A DNA stretch of 64,000 bases from Nematostella vectensis (Eukaryota > Cnidaria > Anthozoa > Actiniaria > Edwardsiidae). The notes under the pieces were generated by a model. It had not been told where the DNA came from. It did no database searches and saw only the letters and a program-made list of their open reading frames with translations. The first letter of the stretch is position 1, and each line of letters starts with the position of its first letter. Location: NCBI RefSeq assembly GCF_932526225.1, contig NC_064035.1:8233296-8297295 (forward strand), written 5' to 3'. The translations under genes were made by a program, and so were the position numbers. Shown here one piece after another: positions 21,860 to 33,816 of the stretch.

Positions 21860-24195
21860 TCATTGTAACAAATGAACTCACATTGCACCAGCGCACCTAG
21901 TAACAAATAAACTCACATTGCACCAGCGCACCTAGTAACAAATAAACTCACATTGCACCAGCGCACCTAGTAACAAATAAACTTACATTGCACCAGCGCA
22001 CCTTGTAACAAATGAACTCACATTGCACCAGCGCACCTAGTAACAAATAAACTCACATTGCACCAGCGCACCTTGTAACAAATGAACTCACATTGCACCA
22101 GCGCACCTAGTAACAAATGAACTCACATTGCACCAGCGCACCTAGTAACAAATGAACTCACATTGCACCAGCGCACCTTGTAACAAATGAACATACTCTG
22201 CACCAGCGCACCTAGTAACAAATGAACTCACATTGCACCAGCGCACCTAGTAACAAATGAACTTACATTGCACCAGCGCACCTAGTAACAAATGAACTCA
22301 CATTGCACCAGCGCACCTAGTAACAAATGAACTTACATTGCACCAGCGCACCTAGTAACAAATGAACTCACATTGCACCAGCGCACCTAGTAACAAATGA
22401 ACTCACATTGCACCAGCGCACCTAGTAACAAATGAACTCACATTGCACCAGCGCACTTAGTAACAAATGAACTCACATTGCACCAGCGCACCTAGTAACA
22501 AATGAACTCACATTGCACCAGCGCACCTTGTAACAAATGAACTCACATTGCACCAGCGCACCTAGTAACAAATGAACTCACATTGCACCAGCGCACCTAG
22601 TAACAAATGAACTCACATTGCACCAGCGCACCTAGTAACAAATGAACTCACATTGCACCAGCGCACCTAGTAACAAATGAACTCACATTGCACCAGCGCA
22701 CCTTGTAACAAATGAACTCACATTGCACCAGCGCACCTAGTAACAAATGAACTCACATTGCACCAGCGCACCTTGTAACAAATGAACTAACATTGCACCA
22801 GCGCACCTTGTAACAAATGAACTCACATTGCACCAGCGCACCTAGTAACAAATGAACTCACATTGCACCAGCGCACCTAGTAACAAATGAACTCACATTG
22901 CACCAGCGCACCTAGTAACAAATGAACTCACATTGCACCAGCGCACCTAGTAACAAATGAACTCACATTGCACCAGCGCACCTAGTAACAAATGAACTCA
23001 CATTGCACCAGCGCACCTTGTAACAAATGAACTCACATTGCACCAGCGCACCTAGTAACAAATGAACTCACATTGCACCAGCGCACCTTGTAACAAATGA
23101 ACTAACATTGCACCAGCGCACCTTGTAACAAATGAACTCACATTGCACCAGCGCACCTAGTAACAAATGAACTCACATTGCACCAGCGCACCTAGTAACA
23201 AATGAACTAACATTGCAGCAGCGCACCTTGTAACAAATGAACTCACATTGCACCAGCGCACCTAGTAACAAATGAACTCACATTGCACCAGCGCACCTAG
23301 TAACAAATGAACTAACATTGCACCAGCGCACCTAGTAACAAATGAACTCACATTGCACCAGCGCACCTAGTAACAAATGAACTCACATTGCACCAGCGCA
23401 CCTAGTAACAAATGAACTCACATTGCACCAGCGCACCTAGTAACAAATGAACTCACATTGCACCAGCGCACCTAGTAACAAATGAACTCACATTGCACCA
23501 GCGCACCTTGTAACAAATGAACTCACATTGCACCAGCGCACCTAGTAACAAATGAACTCACATTGCACCAGCGCACCTAGTAACAAATGAACTCACATTG
23601 CACCAGCGCACCTTGTAACAAATGAACTCACATTGCACCAGCGCACCTTGTAACAAATGAACTCACATTGCACCAGCGCACCTAGTAACAAATGAACTCA
23701 CATTGCACCAGCGCACCTAGTAACAAATGAACTCACATGGCACCAGCGCACCTTGTAACAAATGAACTCACATTGCACCAGCGCACCTTGTAACAAATGA
23801 ACTCACATTGCACCAGCGCACCTTGTAACAAATGAACTCACATTGCACCAGCGCACCTAGTAACAAATGAACTCACATTGCACCAGCGCACCTTGTAACA
23901 AATGAACTCACATTGCACCAGCGCACTTAGTAACAAATAAACTCACATTGCACCAGCGCACCTTGTAACAAATGAACTCACATTGCACCAGCGCACCTAG
24001 TAATAAATGAACTCACATTGCACCAGCGCACCTTGTAACAAATGAACTCACATTGCACCAGCGCACCTAGTAACAAATGAACTCACATTGCACCAGCGCA
24101 CCTTGTAATAAATGAACTCACATTGCACCAGCGCACCTAGTAACAAATGAACTAACATTGCACCAGCGCACCTTGTAACAAATGAACATACTCTG
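21860..24195. repeat. 35-bp satellite, about 67 copies
   Basis: The unit is TAACAAATGAACTCACATTG followed by CACCAGCGCACCTAG. Copies are highly uniform; the main variants are CCTAG/CCTTG, AATGA/AATAA and ACTCAC/ACTAAC. A divergent form with AACATACTCTGCACC appears near 22190 and again as the last copy near 24183. Unlike the other large arrays it lies outside recognised genes. The 35-bp period is not a multiple of three, so it creates no long open frames. Confidence 0.97.
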
Positions 24196-24199
24196 CACC

Positions 24200-25120
24200 A
24201 GCGACAAACTTATAACAGCGACGCACTTTATAACACCTGATGATTTTTTGTAATATTACACGCATAGTACATGGCTATCGCGTATGGTATGTTCCACAGG
24301 GGTGCGCCGTTGTCAGCACAGGAGTTACGGTGTATTCCACGGAGACCCGTAGCGAAAATGGCCCATTATAGCCTCGAAAGCACATTTTGTTGTTTTATTT
24401 TGCTTGCGTGACACTGCGTGCGTGACAGTAAGTAAGGTGTCAATTTTAAGTATAATATATTGCCTGTGTGACACTGCGAATGTGATAGTGTGTCACGTGC
24501 CAACCTCATGCAGTCATTCCCTGCTTGCGTGACACGTCATGTGCGAGTGTGACAGTGTGTCACGTGTTAACCAGTCACGTTGAGTGATTTCTCTTGCTTG
24601 TGTCACGCTACGTGCGTGACAGGCTATTTTTCTCTTACAATTTGATAAATTTGATTTTTTTTCTTGCTCTATTTGAGCCTTTTTATTAGCAGGAAGTTGT
24701 TTTGTTAAAATACAGGGCTTTTTCTGCTATCTGCGGAGTGATCGGTGATATTCGCATTGTTATTCTATGAGCCGATGGATTGTTCTAAGCTTGTTTACCC
24801 GTGACGTCAATAGTGCCCTTTGTTTCCGGAGTGAGCGTGGAAAGACTTGATAAAATCAAAAATATTTTCACTCGCTTCAGACGGCGCGCATTTAGAAACG
24901 TCTACTGGAGAGAAGCCTTTTACCCGTAGTCTTTAGTATTCAGCAATTGCCCCTCGCTGCTACGGTACTCCTCTTCTACCTGTGCGGCTATTTGCGGTGT
25001 GAAATTTCATACAGTTAATAGGTAAAGACGTCACTATCTGTCAGCCAGAGCTCCATCTCTCCGTTAGTGTGTCTGCAAGTTGTGCAATTTGCTAAGCTCT
25101 TGGTTCTTGCTATCACTGAA
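24200..25120. other. Intergenic region with GTGACA-rich repeats and a CRE-like site
   Basis: Between 24405 and 24620 the words GCGTGACA, TGTGACAGTGTGTCACGTG and close relatives recur in a loose tandem arrangement. A palindromic TGACGTCA lies at 24802-24809, about 320 bp before the next proposed start codon, and could be a CREB/ATF site in its promoter. No coding sequence was recognised. Confidence 0.45.
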
Positions 25121-25123
25121 TGC

Positions 25124-26527
25124 ATGATGAAGCGTCGGGGAAGCCGACGAGAAAGTCGGACAAGTCGATCAAGCTTCAACCCCGAGTCGTCAACATCCAC
25201 CAAGACAAAGAAGTTAGTGGCGGATGTATTACTTGTTTGCGAACTATTATTGTTCATTACCCTTGCTGCTCTCGCTGGCAAAAAGGACCCACCGACTGCC
25301 TCGGACCCGAACGAGCGAAGTAGATCTGTAAGTAGTTTTTGATCCAAGTTTTTTCTAAGTTGCGAAAGATTTTATGTTTGTACAAGTTACATACATAAGT
25401 ACATGTAGTTCTTAGTCTATTTATAGATACCACGGAATGCTTTCCGTTGAATTGTGTAAAATGTGTATGCGTAGCGAACTAATTTCATTACTCTTTAGAC
25501 AGTGGCATTTTTGTTGCAAAAATCATTACTTTGATACTTGTTGTTACAGTGTATTACATCCCGTATGATTTTATAATCGAACCAGAACCGTAATTTGCAT
25601 ATTGCAGAGTTGTTTTGCCCTCGAATGGTTTTCCGTCAATCATCATTGCATTCAACTATATTGCATTACATCTCCATAACAACATGTTTATCTTTTTTTA
25701 TCCGATTTTTTTAGCACTTTATCATGAGATAGATAGTGATTATGACACTAATATGAGCATTATATACATTATGAGCAAGAGCTGTCAGGCGCCCAGCATG
25801 CAATCCATGTCTATTTTAAAACTACTTTCTATAGGCAAAATCTAAAAACATGTACGTCGTCCAATCTAGTCAAAACATAGAGTATTAATATCTTATTGTT
25901 AAAACACAGGTCACGGGGGTAGCATGATTTTGTTTTGTAAGGGTTTTGTTCCAAAAATGTGACGCTACCAATGATTTATTGGCTATTCCCGCCTCTCTCC
26001 TATTTAATTCATAGTTTGCTGAGAGTGTTAAGGAGGATATTATCATTTTTTGCTCTACGAGCTAAGCATTTTGTCAGATCTTATTAAGTGATTTTTGGTT
26101 TATAATATCCTATACGCGGGAATCTCGGTTTGACAAATATTTGACAAGTCGTCTATTTTCCATCTCGGCAAAATATGAACATGAATAGAAAATGCTAAAC
26201 GCCGAATAAATTCACAACACACCATCGTAGATTATGTTCGGTAGTGAGCCATTTTTGCATCATTATACAAAAAACACGGACACCACCCCAACCAGTTGTA
26301 GAACGCGTCACTCTAACACCGCGATATCTCGCTACTATTTGACCCTCGCATGTTCTTAGCATGTTTTTAGAATTTGGATGGATGATTTTCACTTTTCTCA
26401 CCCTCCCCCTCCATAAGAAATTCACTGCGCCGTCATTTTATGTATTCTATGACTTGTGACTGAATCATCTTCTCATCTGTTACTTTCCCAGGCTACTTCT
26501 AGTACTAGCAGCTCTGCAAGTAGATAA
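25124..26527 (+). CDS. Putative small single-pass membrane protein, two exons
   Basis: Not recognised. The proposed exon 1 runs from ATG at 25124 to 25327 and ends at a strong donor (TCT followed by GTAAGT). Exon 2, 26492-26527, follows a pyrimidine-rich TTTCCCAG acceptor in the same phase and ends in a stop. The product is about 79 residues: a very basic Arg/Ser-rich N-terminus, a hydrophobic segment LLVCELLLFITLAALAG (about residues 35-51), then a polar Ser/Thr-rich tail ending in ATSSTSSSASR. The frame is open further upstream but without an ATG. An AATAAA at 27299 could be the polyadenylation signal. It could equally be a chance open frame, or part of a larger gene whose other exons were not seen. 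Confidence 0.4.
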
Positions 26528-26650
26528 CCGATGGTACCACCGGAAACCCATAAATCATTAAACCGAGGCTACCACCGGAAAGCCATAAATCATGAAACCG
26601 AGGCTATCATTGGAAACCCACGATGAATAATGAAACAGGGCCTACCACAG
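26528..26650. repeat. Short triplication of a unit of about 38 bp
   Basis: About three imperfect copies of a unit containing CCGGAAACCCATAAATCAT and ACCGAGGCTA, directly after the proposed stop codon of the small membrane-protein gene. Confidence 0.6.
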
Positions 26651-26956
26651 AAAACCAGGGGGTAGTTATCAGGAAGCCTTCTGTTATGGCTCTTGGCCCA
26701 AGGCATCCGGCGTCTATCCGGCGTCGTCATCTATTCCTGCTCAGTTAACCATCTTAACTTCGTGTCAAAAAGGGTCCTGAGGAATTGGTGATGGATATCT
26801 ACTAATCTACTCTCAGACTTTATATGGTGATTATCTATCTATATTGGCCGCTTCACATCGCACTTGCGGCGTAGGCTAATGTGAAGGTAGACAAATGATC
26901 AGATAATTACAAAAAAATATAAAAAAAACCGGTTACTCTAGATACTAGAAGTAGTT

Positions 26957-27120
26957 TGAAAGGAGGCTGATGTCATGTGAGCGAGCGCCGATAGCAGTAT
27001 AGAGGCTGATGTCATGTGAGCGAGCGCCGATAGCAGTAAAGAGGCTGATGTCATGTGAGCGAGCGCCGATAGCAGTATAGAGGCTGATGTCATGTGAGCG
27101 AGCGCCGATAGCAGTATAGT
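26957..27120. repeat. 39-bp minisatellite, four copies
   Basis: Four nearly identical units built on GAGGCTGATGTCATGTGAGC and GAGCGCCGATAGCAGTATA. Differences are confined to one or two positions, so the array is recent. The minus-strand frame repeating IGARSHDISLYTA results from the 39-bp period. Confidence 0.9.
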
Positions 27121-27589
27121 GAATACCGCCTTGGCGCAAACCTAGCATAAAGAACTTTGGACATTAGATGTTAGGAATAACGGCGAGATTGAGTTTTTTT
27201 AGGAAAGCCGTTTTCTCCTGTTTTATTATTAGTGTTCAAGGTCAGATATATATTGTATATATTATAGAACTTGCCTGAGCCCTAATGTCATAATCATGCA
27301 ATAAATTGTAAATAACTTCTAATCTGTTTGGTGTGTCTGAAAATCTGTCAGCTTTTGCTTATAATCAGGGATAGTAGCAAACAAAAGCAAGGACAAGTAC
27401 AGGAGAATGACGCCCAAGGGTGGTCTCACTCTTTTCTTTTTGGGGTTAAGTCGTAGTATCATCTACGGCCATAGCTGTAGAAGCCCTCGAAATAATGAGG
27501 GCCAGATACAGAAACGTTGAGAAAGTGTTTGGTGCACAGCCACGCCCTTGTTCTTACTCAGAAAACGTTGGAGGGCACTACCCCAAGTG

Positions 27590-28023
27590 CTCGTCCCTTA
27601 CGGCCTCGAGGAACCTTCCTCTTCTCCTTCTGGGAGTAAAGCCATAACATAATCTACGGTACCTTACTTTTTGGGGGTAAAGGCATAACATAATCTACGG
27701 TACCTTACTTTTTGGGGGTAAAGCCGTAGTATAATTTACGGTTTCTTGGGGGGGGGGGGGGGGGTGTAAAGCCGTAGCATAATCTGGGGTACCTTTTTTT
27801 TAGGGGGTAAAGCCGAAGCATAATCTACGGTACCTTTCTTTTTGGGGGTAAAGCCATAGCATAATCCAGGGTACCTTCCTTTTTTGGGGGTAAAGCCGTA
27901 GCATAATCTACGGTACCTTTCTTTTTTGGGGGTAAAGCCGTAGCATAATCTACGGTACCTTTCTTTTTGGGGGGTAAAGCCGTAGCATAATCTACACGGT
28001 ACCTTTCCTTCTGGGGGTAAATT
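27590..28023. repeat. Minisatellite of about 41 bp, left part, interrupted by a hAT element
   Basis: About ten units containing GGTACCTTTCTTTTTGGGGG followed by TAAAGCCGTAGCATAATCTAC. A G-run of about 18 occurs in one unit near 27748-27765. The last left-hand copy breaks in the middle at TAAATT, exactly where the transposon begins, and the array resumes after it. Confidence 0.9.
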
Positions 28024-28508
28024 CAGGGGTGGATCCAGGGTAGTTTACGTGAGTTCCGGAACACACTCAAAGTTTTTCAGACCAAGTTATTTTGAACTTA
28101 AATGGCTTTTTAAAAAATACTCCGATATCCCTAGAAACTATTGGCTTGTCTTTGGAAATCATTCAATCTCCTGTATTTTTGGTTTTTAATTAAATTAAAC
28201 ACGTAAAAAGATGCCTTATCGTCTTTATTATTCTTATGCGACTTCACGGAGCGCCCTGGATCACGAGCTTTGGATTTGAGCTTCGATTACTTTTCGGGAA
28301 CCTTCGGAAATCCGTCGGGTAAGATCGGAAAATATTGTCACCAATTTGCAAGCGAGGGGGTGGGTGAGGTGTTATTATAGTTAGCCTTGGAACACACTCA
28401 AAACCTCGCGCGATTGGCTGGAATTTTTTTTATTGTGTTGGAACTCACTCAAAACCATTTTTGATTGGCTAACTCACTTGGAAACCACCGCGGAAACTAT
28501 CGACAAAA

Positions 28509-28517
28509 GTATAAAAG
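28509..28517 (+). promoter_or_regulatory. TATA box of the hAT transposase
   Basis: GTATAAAAG lies about 115 bp before the transposase ATG at 28630, with pyrimidine-rich TCTTCTTTCGTTTGCC downstream as a possible initiator region. Confidence 0.5.
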
Positions 28518-28629
28518 GGTGTGTACCTCCCCCAACGGTCTTCTTTCGTTTGCCTTCACTAGAGTCTCAGTACTTGCATCGGAGTTAACGAAGGAATTAG
28601 TTAACAAATTGCACTAGTTTTTACTCTTT

Positions 28630-30917
28630 ATGGCTCGTGCTCCTTTCTGTCGGAAGGAGAATTGTTCTCCCTACGACATTGGCTTAGTCTTCGACAAGAT
28701 CGCCAGCTATTCGCCTCAGGACAAGTTGAAATTCATCGAAAATGTATGGAAACCAGGTGAGCTTTTCGATTTCCCAGTGTCAATAGAGAATGGAAAATCT
28801 CGCAAGTTTGTTTTAAACTGGCTAAAGAAATATCCATGGCTAGCCTACTCTAAATATTACAATGGAGTGTTTTGCTTAGCTTGTGTTTGTTTCGGAGTTC
28901 AGTGTGGGCGAAACGCTAGTAAGTTAGACAAATTATTGAAGTCTCCTCTTACAAATTGGACTTCGGCCGCTTCGCGCTTTACAAAACACGCGCAATGAAA
29001 TTGTGAAATTCACAAATTTTCTATGATTGCTATAGAAGAATTTAAGAAAATGATGCGAACAGACGCTGTCCCGATAAATCTGCAGTTAAATAACATCGTT
29101 CAACAGCAAATTGCTAGAAACCGTGAGATCCTTAGGTCCCTTTTTAAAACAATTATTTTCTGTGGGAAAAACAATATCCCACTCAGGGGCTTGAGGGATA
29201 GTGACCCCACTAATGCTGCCCTAGCTGGTAATTTCCAGGCACTGCTTGAATTCCGGGTAGATAGTGGTGACCAAATACTGGAGCAGCACCTAGAAAATGC
29301 ACCAAGAAATGCCACATACATTTCAAAGACCATCCAGAATCAAATAATATCAACTGTTGGTGCTCATATTTTAAATAATTTATCTCAAGAAATGAGGGAT
29401 AGTAAATATTTTTCTGTAATGGCAGATGAAGCGGCTGATATAGCAAACAAAGAAAATCTTTCTGTTGTGATTAGATTTCTCGACTCAACCAAAAACTTCA
29501 GAGAAGAATTTATTGGATTTTATATTTGTAAGGAGGGAACAACAGGAGAGGCCATCAAAGACCTTATAACTGCAGCTGTAGTAGACTTAGGATTGATGAT
29601 GGAAGACTGTCGTGGCCAATGTTATGATGGCGCTGGCAATATGGCTGGACGACTTAATGGAGCCTCCTCGTTAATCAGAGCAGAACATGAGAAGGCAATT
29701 TTTGTCCATTGCATGAATCACCAGCTGAATTTGTGTATTGCCAATACCTGCCAATTACCAAATGTCAGAAACATGATGGATGTTGTGCGAAAGCTTTTTT
29801 AATTTTTTGACAACTCTCCCAAGCGACAAGAACATTTAGAATTCAAGATCATAGAACTTTTGCAAAAAAAACAAAAACAAAACCACACTGCTTTAATTAA
29901 TGTATGCCGCACCCGATGGATTGAAAGGATAGATGCTATGGACCGAATAGTTGAGCTTCCCATCCAGTCACAGCTACACTAGAAGATATCTCAATGAACA
30001 GACACAAGCATGAAAATACCAACTGGAATCCTACCAGCAGACAAGATGCCCAATCATTACTTAATGCTATCAACTTTTCCTTTATTGTTGCTATTGTTAT
30101 TGTCAGACATATTTTGGCACTAACTAAGCGACTTACAGTGAAGCTGCGAAGTAAAGCTATGGATATCCTGAAAGCTAAAGAAGAACTTGCTCTTCTGATA
30201 TCAGTTCTCACAGAAATGAGCAATGACATTGATGCCACACACCATGAACTGTACCAGGATGCAGTGACTATCGCAAGACAAGTAGATGTACAACCAGATA
30301 TGCCAAGGGTAGCTCAGAGACAGACACATAGACCCAATGCTCCTGCTTCAAATCCTGAAGACTATTAACAAGATAAATCTGACCAGAGTTTTCCTAGACC
30401 ATGTACTCGAGCAGCTCGATTCTAGATTCAAGGATGATGTATTTATCTGCTACAAAGGTATTTCGATCATACCCTCTGTTTTGATTGCTACTGATGACTG
30501 GAAGCCTAATGTTTTAGAATTTTGTAACTATTACAGACAGGACATGCCAAATTATATAGGTTTACAGGCAGAGCTTTTATTATGGGAGAGATTATGAAAG
30601 GGGAGGGATAACAGAGGAGAAGTGATTCCAGACACTCTTAGGCTACACTGGAGGATATTGACAGATGCATATGTCAATATTTATTTCATGTTAAGATCCT
30701 GATCACACTTCCAATTTCATCTGCTTCTTGTGAGAGATCCATTTCATCCCTTCGAAATCTTAAAACCTATTTGAGAAGCACAATGACTGAGGACAGATTG
30801 AATGGGCTGGCACTAATGTATACCAACAAATACATGGATTTAGACCTGGACAGAATAATAGATTTATTTGCTCAATTGCACCCTAGGAGAATGAGAATGG
30901 CAAACATATTAACTTAA
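28630..30917 (+). pseudogene. hAT transposase (ZMYM1/P52rIPK-like, DUF4371 type), broken
   Basis: The N-terminal part has a TTF-type zinc-finger segment with YNGVFCLACVCFG. A TGA at 28996 interrupts the frame, which then continues unchanged. The RNase-H-like core follows: VMADEAADIANKENL, CRGQCYDGAGNMAG (with the family's conserved Asp) and VHCMNHQLNLC. A TAA at 29800 in a T-run, a further in-frame TAG near 29980, and frame changes near 29990, 30350 and 30600 separate the rest, including RTRWIERIDAM upstream of the shifts. The C-terminal hAT dimerisation domain is clear from about 30696 (PISSASCERSISSLRNLKTY) to a stop at 30917. At least three stops and about three frameshifts mean no functional enzyme is made from this copy. 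Confidence 0.9.
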
Positions 30918-31778
30918 ATTTTTGCTTTGTTCGTTTACTATGCACCATCTGTTTCTAGAGGGCTTGTGAGTTATGTTCCATCTGGGTCTTACCCTCAAAC
31001 TGATGGATAACAGCTACAGAAACTCAAACTGGTGCCTGTATAACTTTCTTAAAAAGTCATGTCTAGATGTTTTTTTTATTTAGTGATTATTTCAATTTTT
31101 CTATTGACACTGGGATTTCATGTAAAGCTCAAATGGTTTACAAACATTTCCCTGTGCTCCAGAAGCTGCAGTTTCAAATGATAAAAAAGGGGAGTATTTT
31201 TCAAATTTATATATATATTTTATAATCATTTAGTACTTCTCATTTTTATAACTTGATATTAATGTTGTATTTTTCTCCAGAGCTCCAGTTACTGCAGTCC
31301 CCAAGGATGAAAAAGGGGAGTTTTTATTCAAATTATGTTGTCTATAATTTGTACATATCTTTTGTATATGACATATGATATTAATATTGTTTTTTTTTTT
31401 TCTTATTATCTTGAAAACTCCTGGACCAAGGACCAACCACAGGCTTGCCATCTATAAGTACCATTTTTCCTTCTCCTGCTCAAAGACAGTTAGTAGGCAG
31501 CTATATTGGACATAGACCAGTGGCACCGGTTTGGATACCAGAAACTTTTTGTAGAGCAAGGTGTTCCATGTACCACCTTCAACAAAATAAAACTTTTTTT
31601 GCCTTTATGATAGCATGTTTTTTTGTTCTTTTTGGGGTAATTAACTTTTCTGAAAATGCAGAAAATGGCATTTATAGAGCTTGAAATTTCAAATTTTCTT
31701 GGGGGAGCATGCCCCCAAACACCCTATTGTTGGTGTTTCGGTGGAAACTACTCACTCAAAAACCTGGATCCACCCCTG

Positions 31779-31850
31779 AAATTCATAGTATAAACTACGG
31801 TACCTTTTTTGGGGGGAAGGAGGATGTAAAGCCGTAATCGAGAGAAAGCG
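31779..31850. repeat. Continuation of the 41-bp minisatellite after the hAT insertion
   Basis: The remainder of the split unit (AAATTCATAGTATAAACTAC) is followed by GGTACC, T-run, G-run and TAAAGCCGTA, matching the left-hand array. It ends near 31835. Confidence 0.85.
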
Positions 31851-33686
31851 AGATGATAACTATTGAAACTAATAACCATTAAAAAAAGTATTTCGAATAA
31901 CGAGATTTCGTTAAGGGTGGGATTTAAATCTGCTGCTTTTTCTCCATTGGATACCTGTGGTATGCCAGGTTACTCTGTTCATAGAAATACTAAATCGAAG
32001 CTGAGAAGAAAAGAAGATCGTTAAAGATCATTGCAACTAAACAACCTTGAGCTAAAAAAGGAAAATGCTCCGATCATGCAAGACGTAGCTGGTGATGAAG
32101 TTGTCTTCAAATTGGCGAGGCTGCTTCAAACTCACGGTAAAAACAAAGTCGATTTGGGATACTATAAGGAAGAATTTTATGGCTGTTTGCTGATAGATGT
32201 TGACATCATTTGGTCAGATTCTCACCGAGAGATTAGCGAGATTTGTATTGCGTTTGTGTTATATTGCGTTAGCGTCACTATAAAGTATGAATCTATTGTT
32301 ATCGTGATATTAATGTATCTGTCACGATTCTATGGTCATTGCATTGGTGTAATCATTGCTTCTTAAAGAAGGACCAACTTTCTTTCCTGTGTGTCATAAG
32401 TTAAACACTGAAAATTGTGGAAGAAGTAATAGGAACACAATAAATTGAATGACTTACACACCTTCTACAAACTATCCCCGACCTTTTTCTGGCGAAAAAA
32501 GAAACATGTCTATAATATGACTTTATTTTGAATTTTTGCGCACGAAAAAATGCCGGCGTCTTAATGACAATGCCTCAGTCACCTTGACCAAAACAATGCG
32601 CAGGATTGCTTCGCAGTTGAGAGATTTGAAATCAAAATTTGCTGAACGAAGACTTGCTCTTACTATCTAGTTTGTCTTTTTGTTTTCTTCTCGCATGTTT
32701 TCAGCCGAAAACCTATCAAAAGTGGATTCATCTTTTGACGAAGTACTCAACAACATAAGCTCTTGTGTCGATATTGTGAAGGATAGAGATTGCAGATACA
32801 GTATTAGAGTTGTGCAGTGCATGAATCATTTTGAAAGATCCCTCAACTTTTATGGAATCCATCATAGTCCACTGCATCAAGGAACTATAGGAAAAAACAA
32901 TTAAAATCTAATATTTTTGATAAGCTTATCTTCGCATGGTGATGAAGAAAAGAGGTGTGGAGTGAGTCACCATCTGCCCATGGGCACAGCCTTTTATACC
33001 GCAGGTGCAGCCCTTACGCGCCTCCGCACAACATGGGTATTTTATACCACAGGTCTATCTTTAAAACATGAATGCACGCTAAAAAAGGTTGCTCCGCCCC
33101 CTTTTTCACAAGCTCTCAGCAAGTCGTTGTCATTCGCAGCTAGACTTCATTGAGCACAGACCTCTGAAACTGCCAGAAGAAAACATAGCAGAAAATAAAG
33201 TGATACCTCAATCTTTGTAGTCAATTATCTACGAAAACAGGAACAAAAATTGTCATCGAGAAATCAAACACAGCGTGTGCTTGTTTGTATTGAAAAATAA
33301 ATTCAAAAATGGTGTGCGCACGCTCAACTGAAATGGCGTCATTCAGGTGTGCACGCGGACAAACAACAAATTTGCAAAATTCATCACTTCAAAACCTCTC
33401 TAATCCTCTGTTATTTTTTGTTTTGTTCTAAGAAATGGCTAATAGAAAGACTGTGTTTACTTCAATTGTGTGTTTTGGCCAATTTTGAACTCTGTTATAA
33501 CTTTCTGGCTTCTCTCTACGGAGCTCTGCACTTAGTGATGTCAATGACGAGTGACAGCTTGCCTAAGGCAAGTCATTTTTATAGTGCGCGTTTTCGTATT
33601 TATTTAAGAGTTGGGTAATGTCCACCAGTTTATTAAGCTTATTGGATGTTAGGGCAAAAATTCACAAAAATGTGTTGTAAGATAGC
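31851..33686. other. Region before STK11IP, no gene recognised
   Basis: Open frames at about 32067-32366 (it contains FKLARLLQTHGKNKVDLGYY) and 32701-32904 (FSAENLSKVDSSFDEVLNN) have normal amino-acid composition but no motif I recognise. One could be a 5' exon of the following gene, or a separate small gene. The start codon of STK11IP may lie here if its first exon is separate from the one starting at 33727. Confidence 0.35.
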
Positions 33687-33816
33687 ATGGTGACTTTATT
33701 GTTAGCTTCTGATATTTGCCTTTCAGGGGACCATGTTGTAAGAGGGGATAGTAAACTTTGTTTGACTGTATCTTCTCTGATCTACCTTAATAACCGCTTT
33801 GAACAGATCAAAACAG
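33687..33816 (+). CDS. STK11IP: STK11IP first recognised exon
   Basis: It encodes GDHVVRGDSKLCLTVSSLIY, matching the human N-terminal SGDVV..STLSLL block. Two models fit. Either translation starts at ATG 33687 and reads straight in, or a CAG acceptor at 33726 joins an undetected upstream exon in phase 1. The human protein begins about 20 residues before this block, so the ATG model gives nearly the right length. Confidence 0.6.

Larger units (their letters stand above)
28024..31778 (+). mobile_element. hAT5-like DNA transposon, 3,755 bp, with inactivated transposase
   Basis: Both ends carry the same perfect 16-bp inverted repeat, CAGGGGTGGATCCAGG, and AAATT is duplicated on each side (28019-28023 and 31779-31783). 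Removing the element and one duplicate restores a normal unit of the surrounding minisatellite, which proves the insertion point. Subterminal motifs of the GGAACACACTCAAA type occur near 28057, 28389 and 28438, with a related copy near the right end. The 5-bp duplication puts it with hAT5-type rather than 8-bp hAT elements. The terminal repeats are intact, so it could still be mobilised by a transposase from another copy. Confidence 0.9.

Noticed and set aside
21860-24195. CRISPR-like regular array
   Set aside because: Units are contiguous with no unique spacers, and the genome is eukaryotic. It is a satellite.
25067-25123. Upstream extension of the small membrane protein (CLQVVQFAKLLVLAITEC) as a signal peptide
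   Set aside because: The frame is open but begins at GTG, not ATG; the first usable start codon is 25124.
28630-30917. Domesticated transposase or intact ZMYM-type gene
   Set aside because: In-frame stops and frame changes interrupt it, and intact terminal repeats with a target duplication show it is an ordinary decayed element.
32680-32904. First exon of STK11IP
   Set aside because: The peptide does not resemble the known N-terminus, and no phase-compatible donor convincingly links it to 33727. Left as unassigned.
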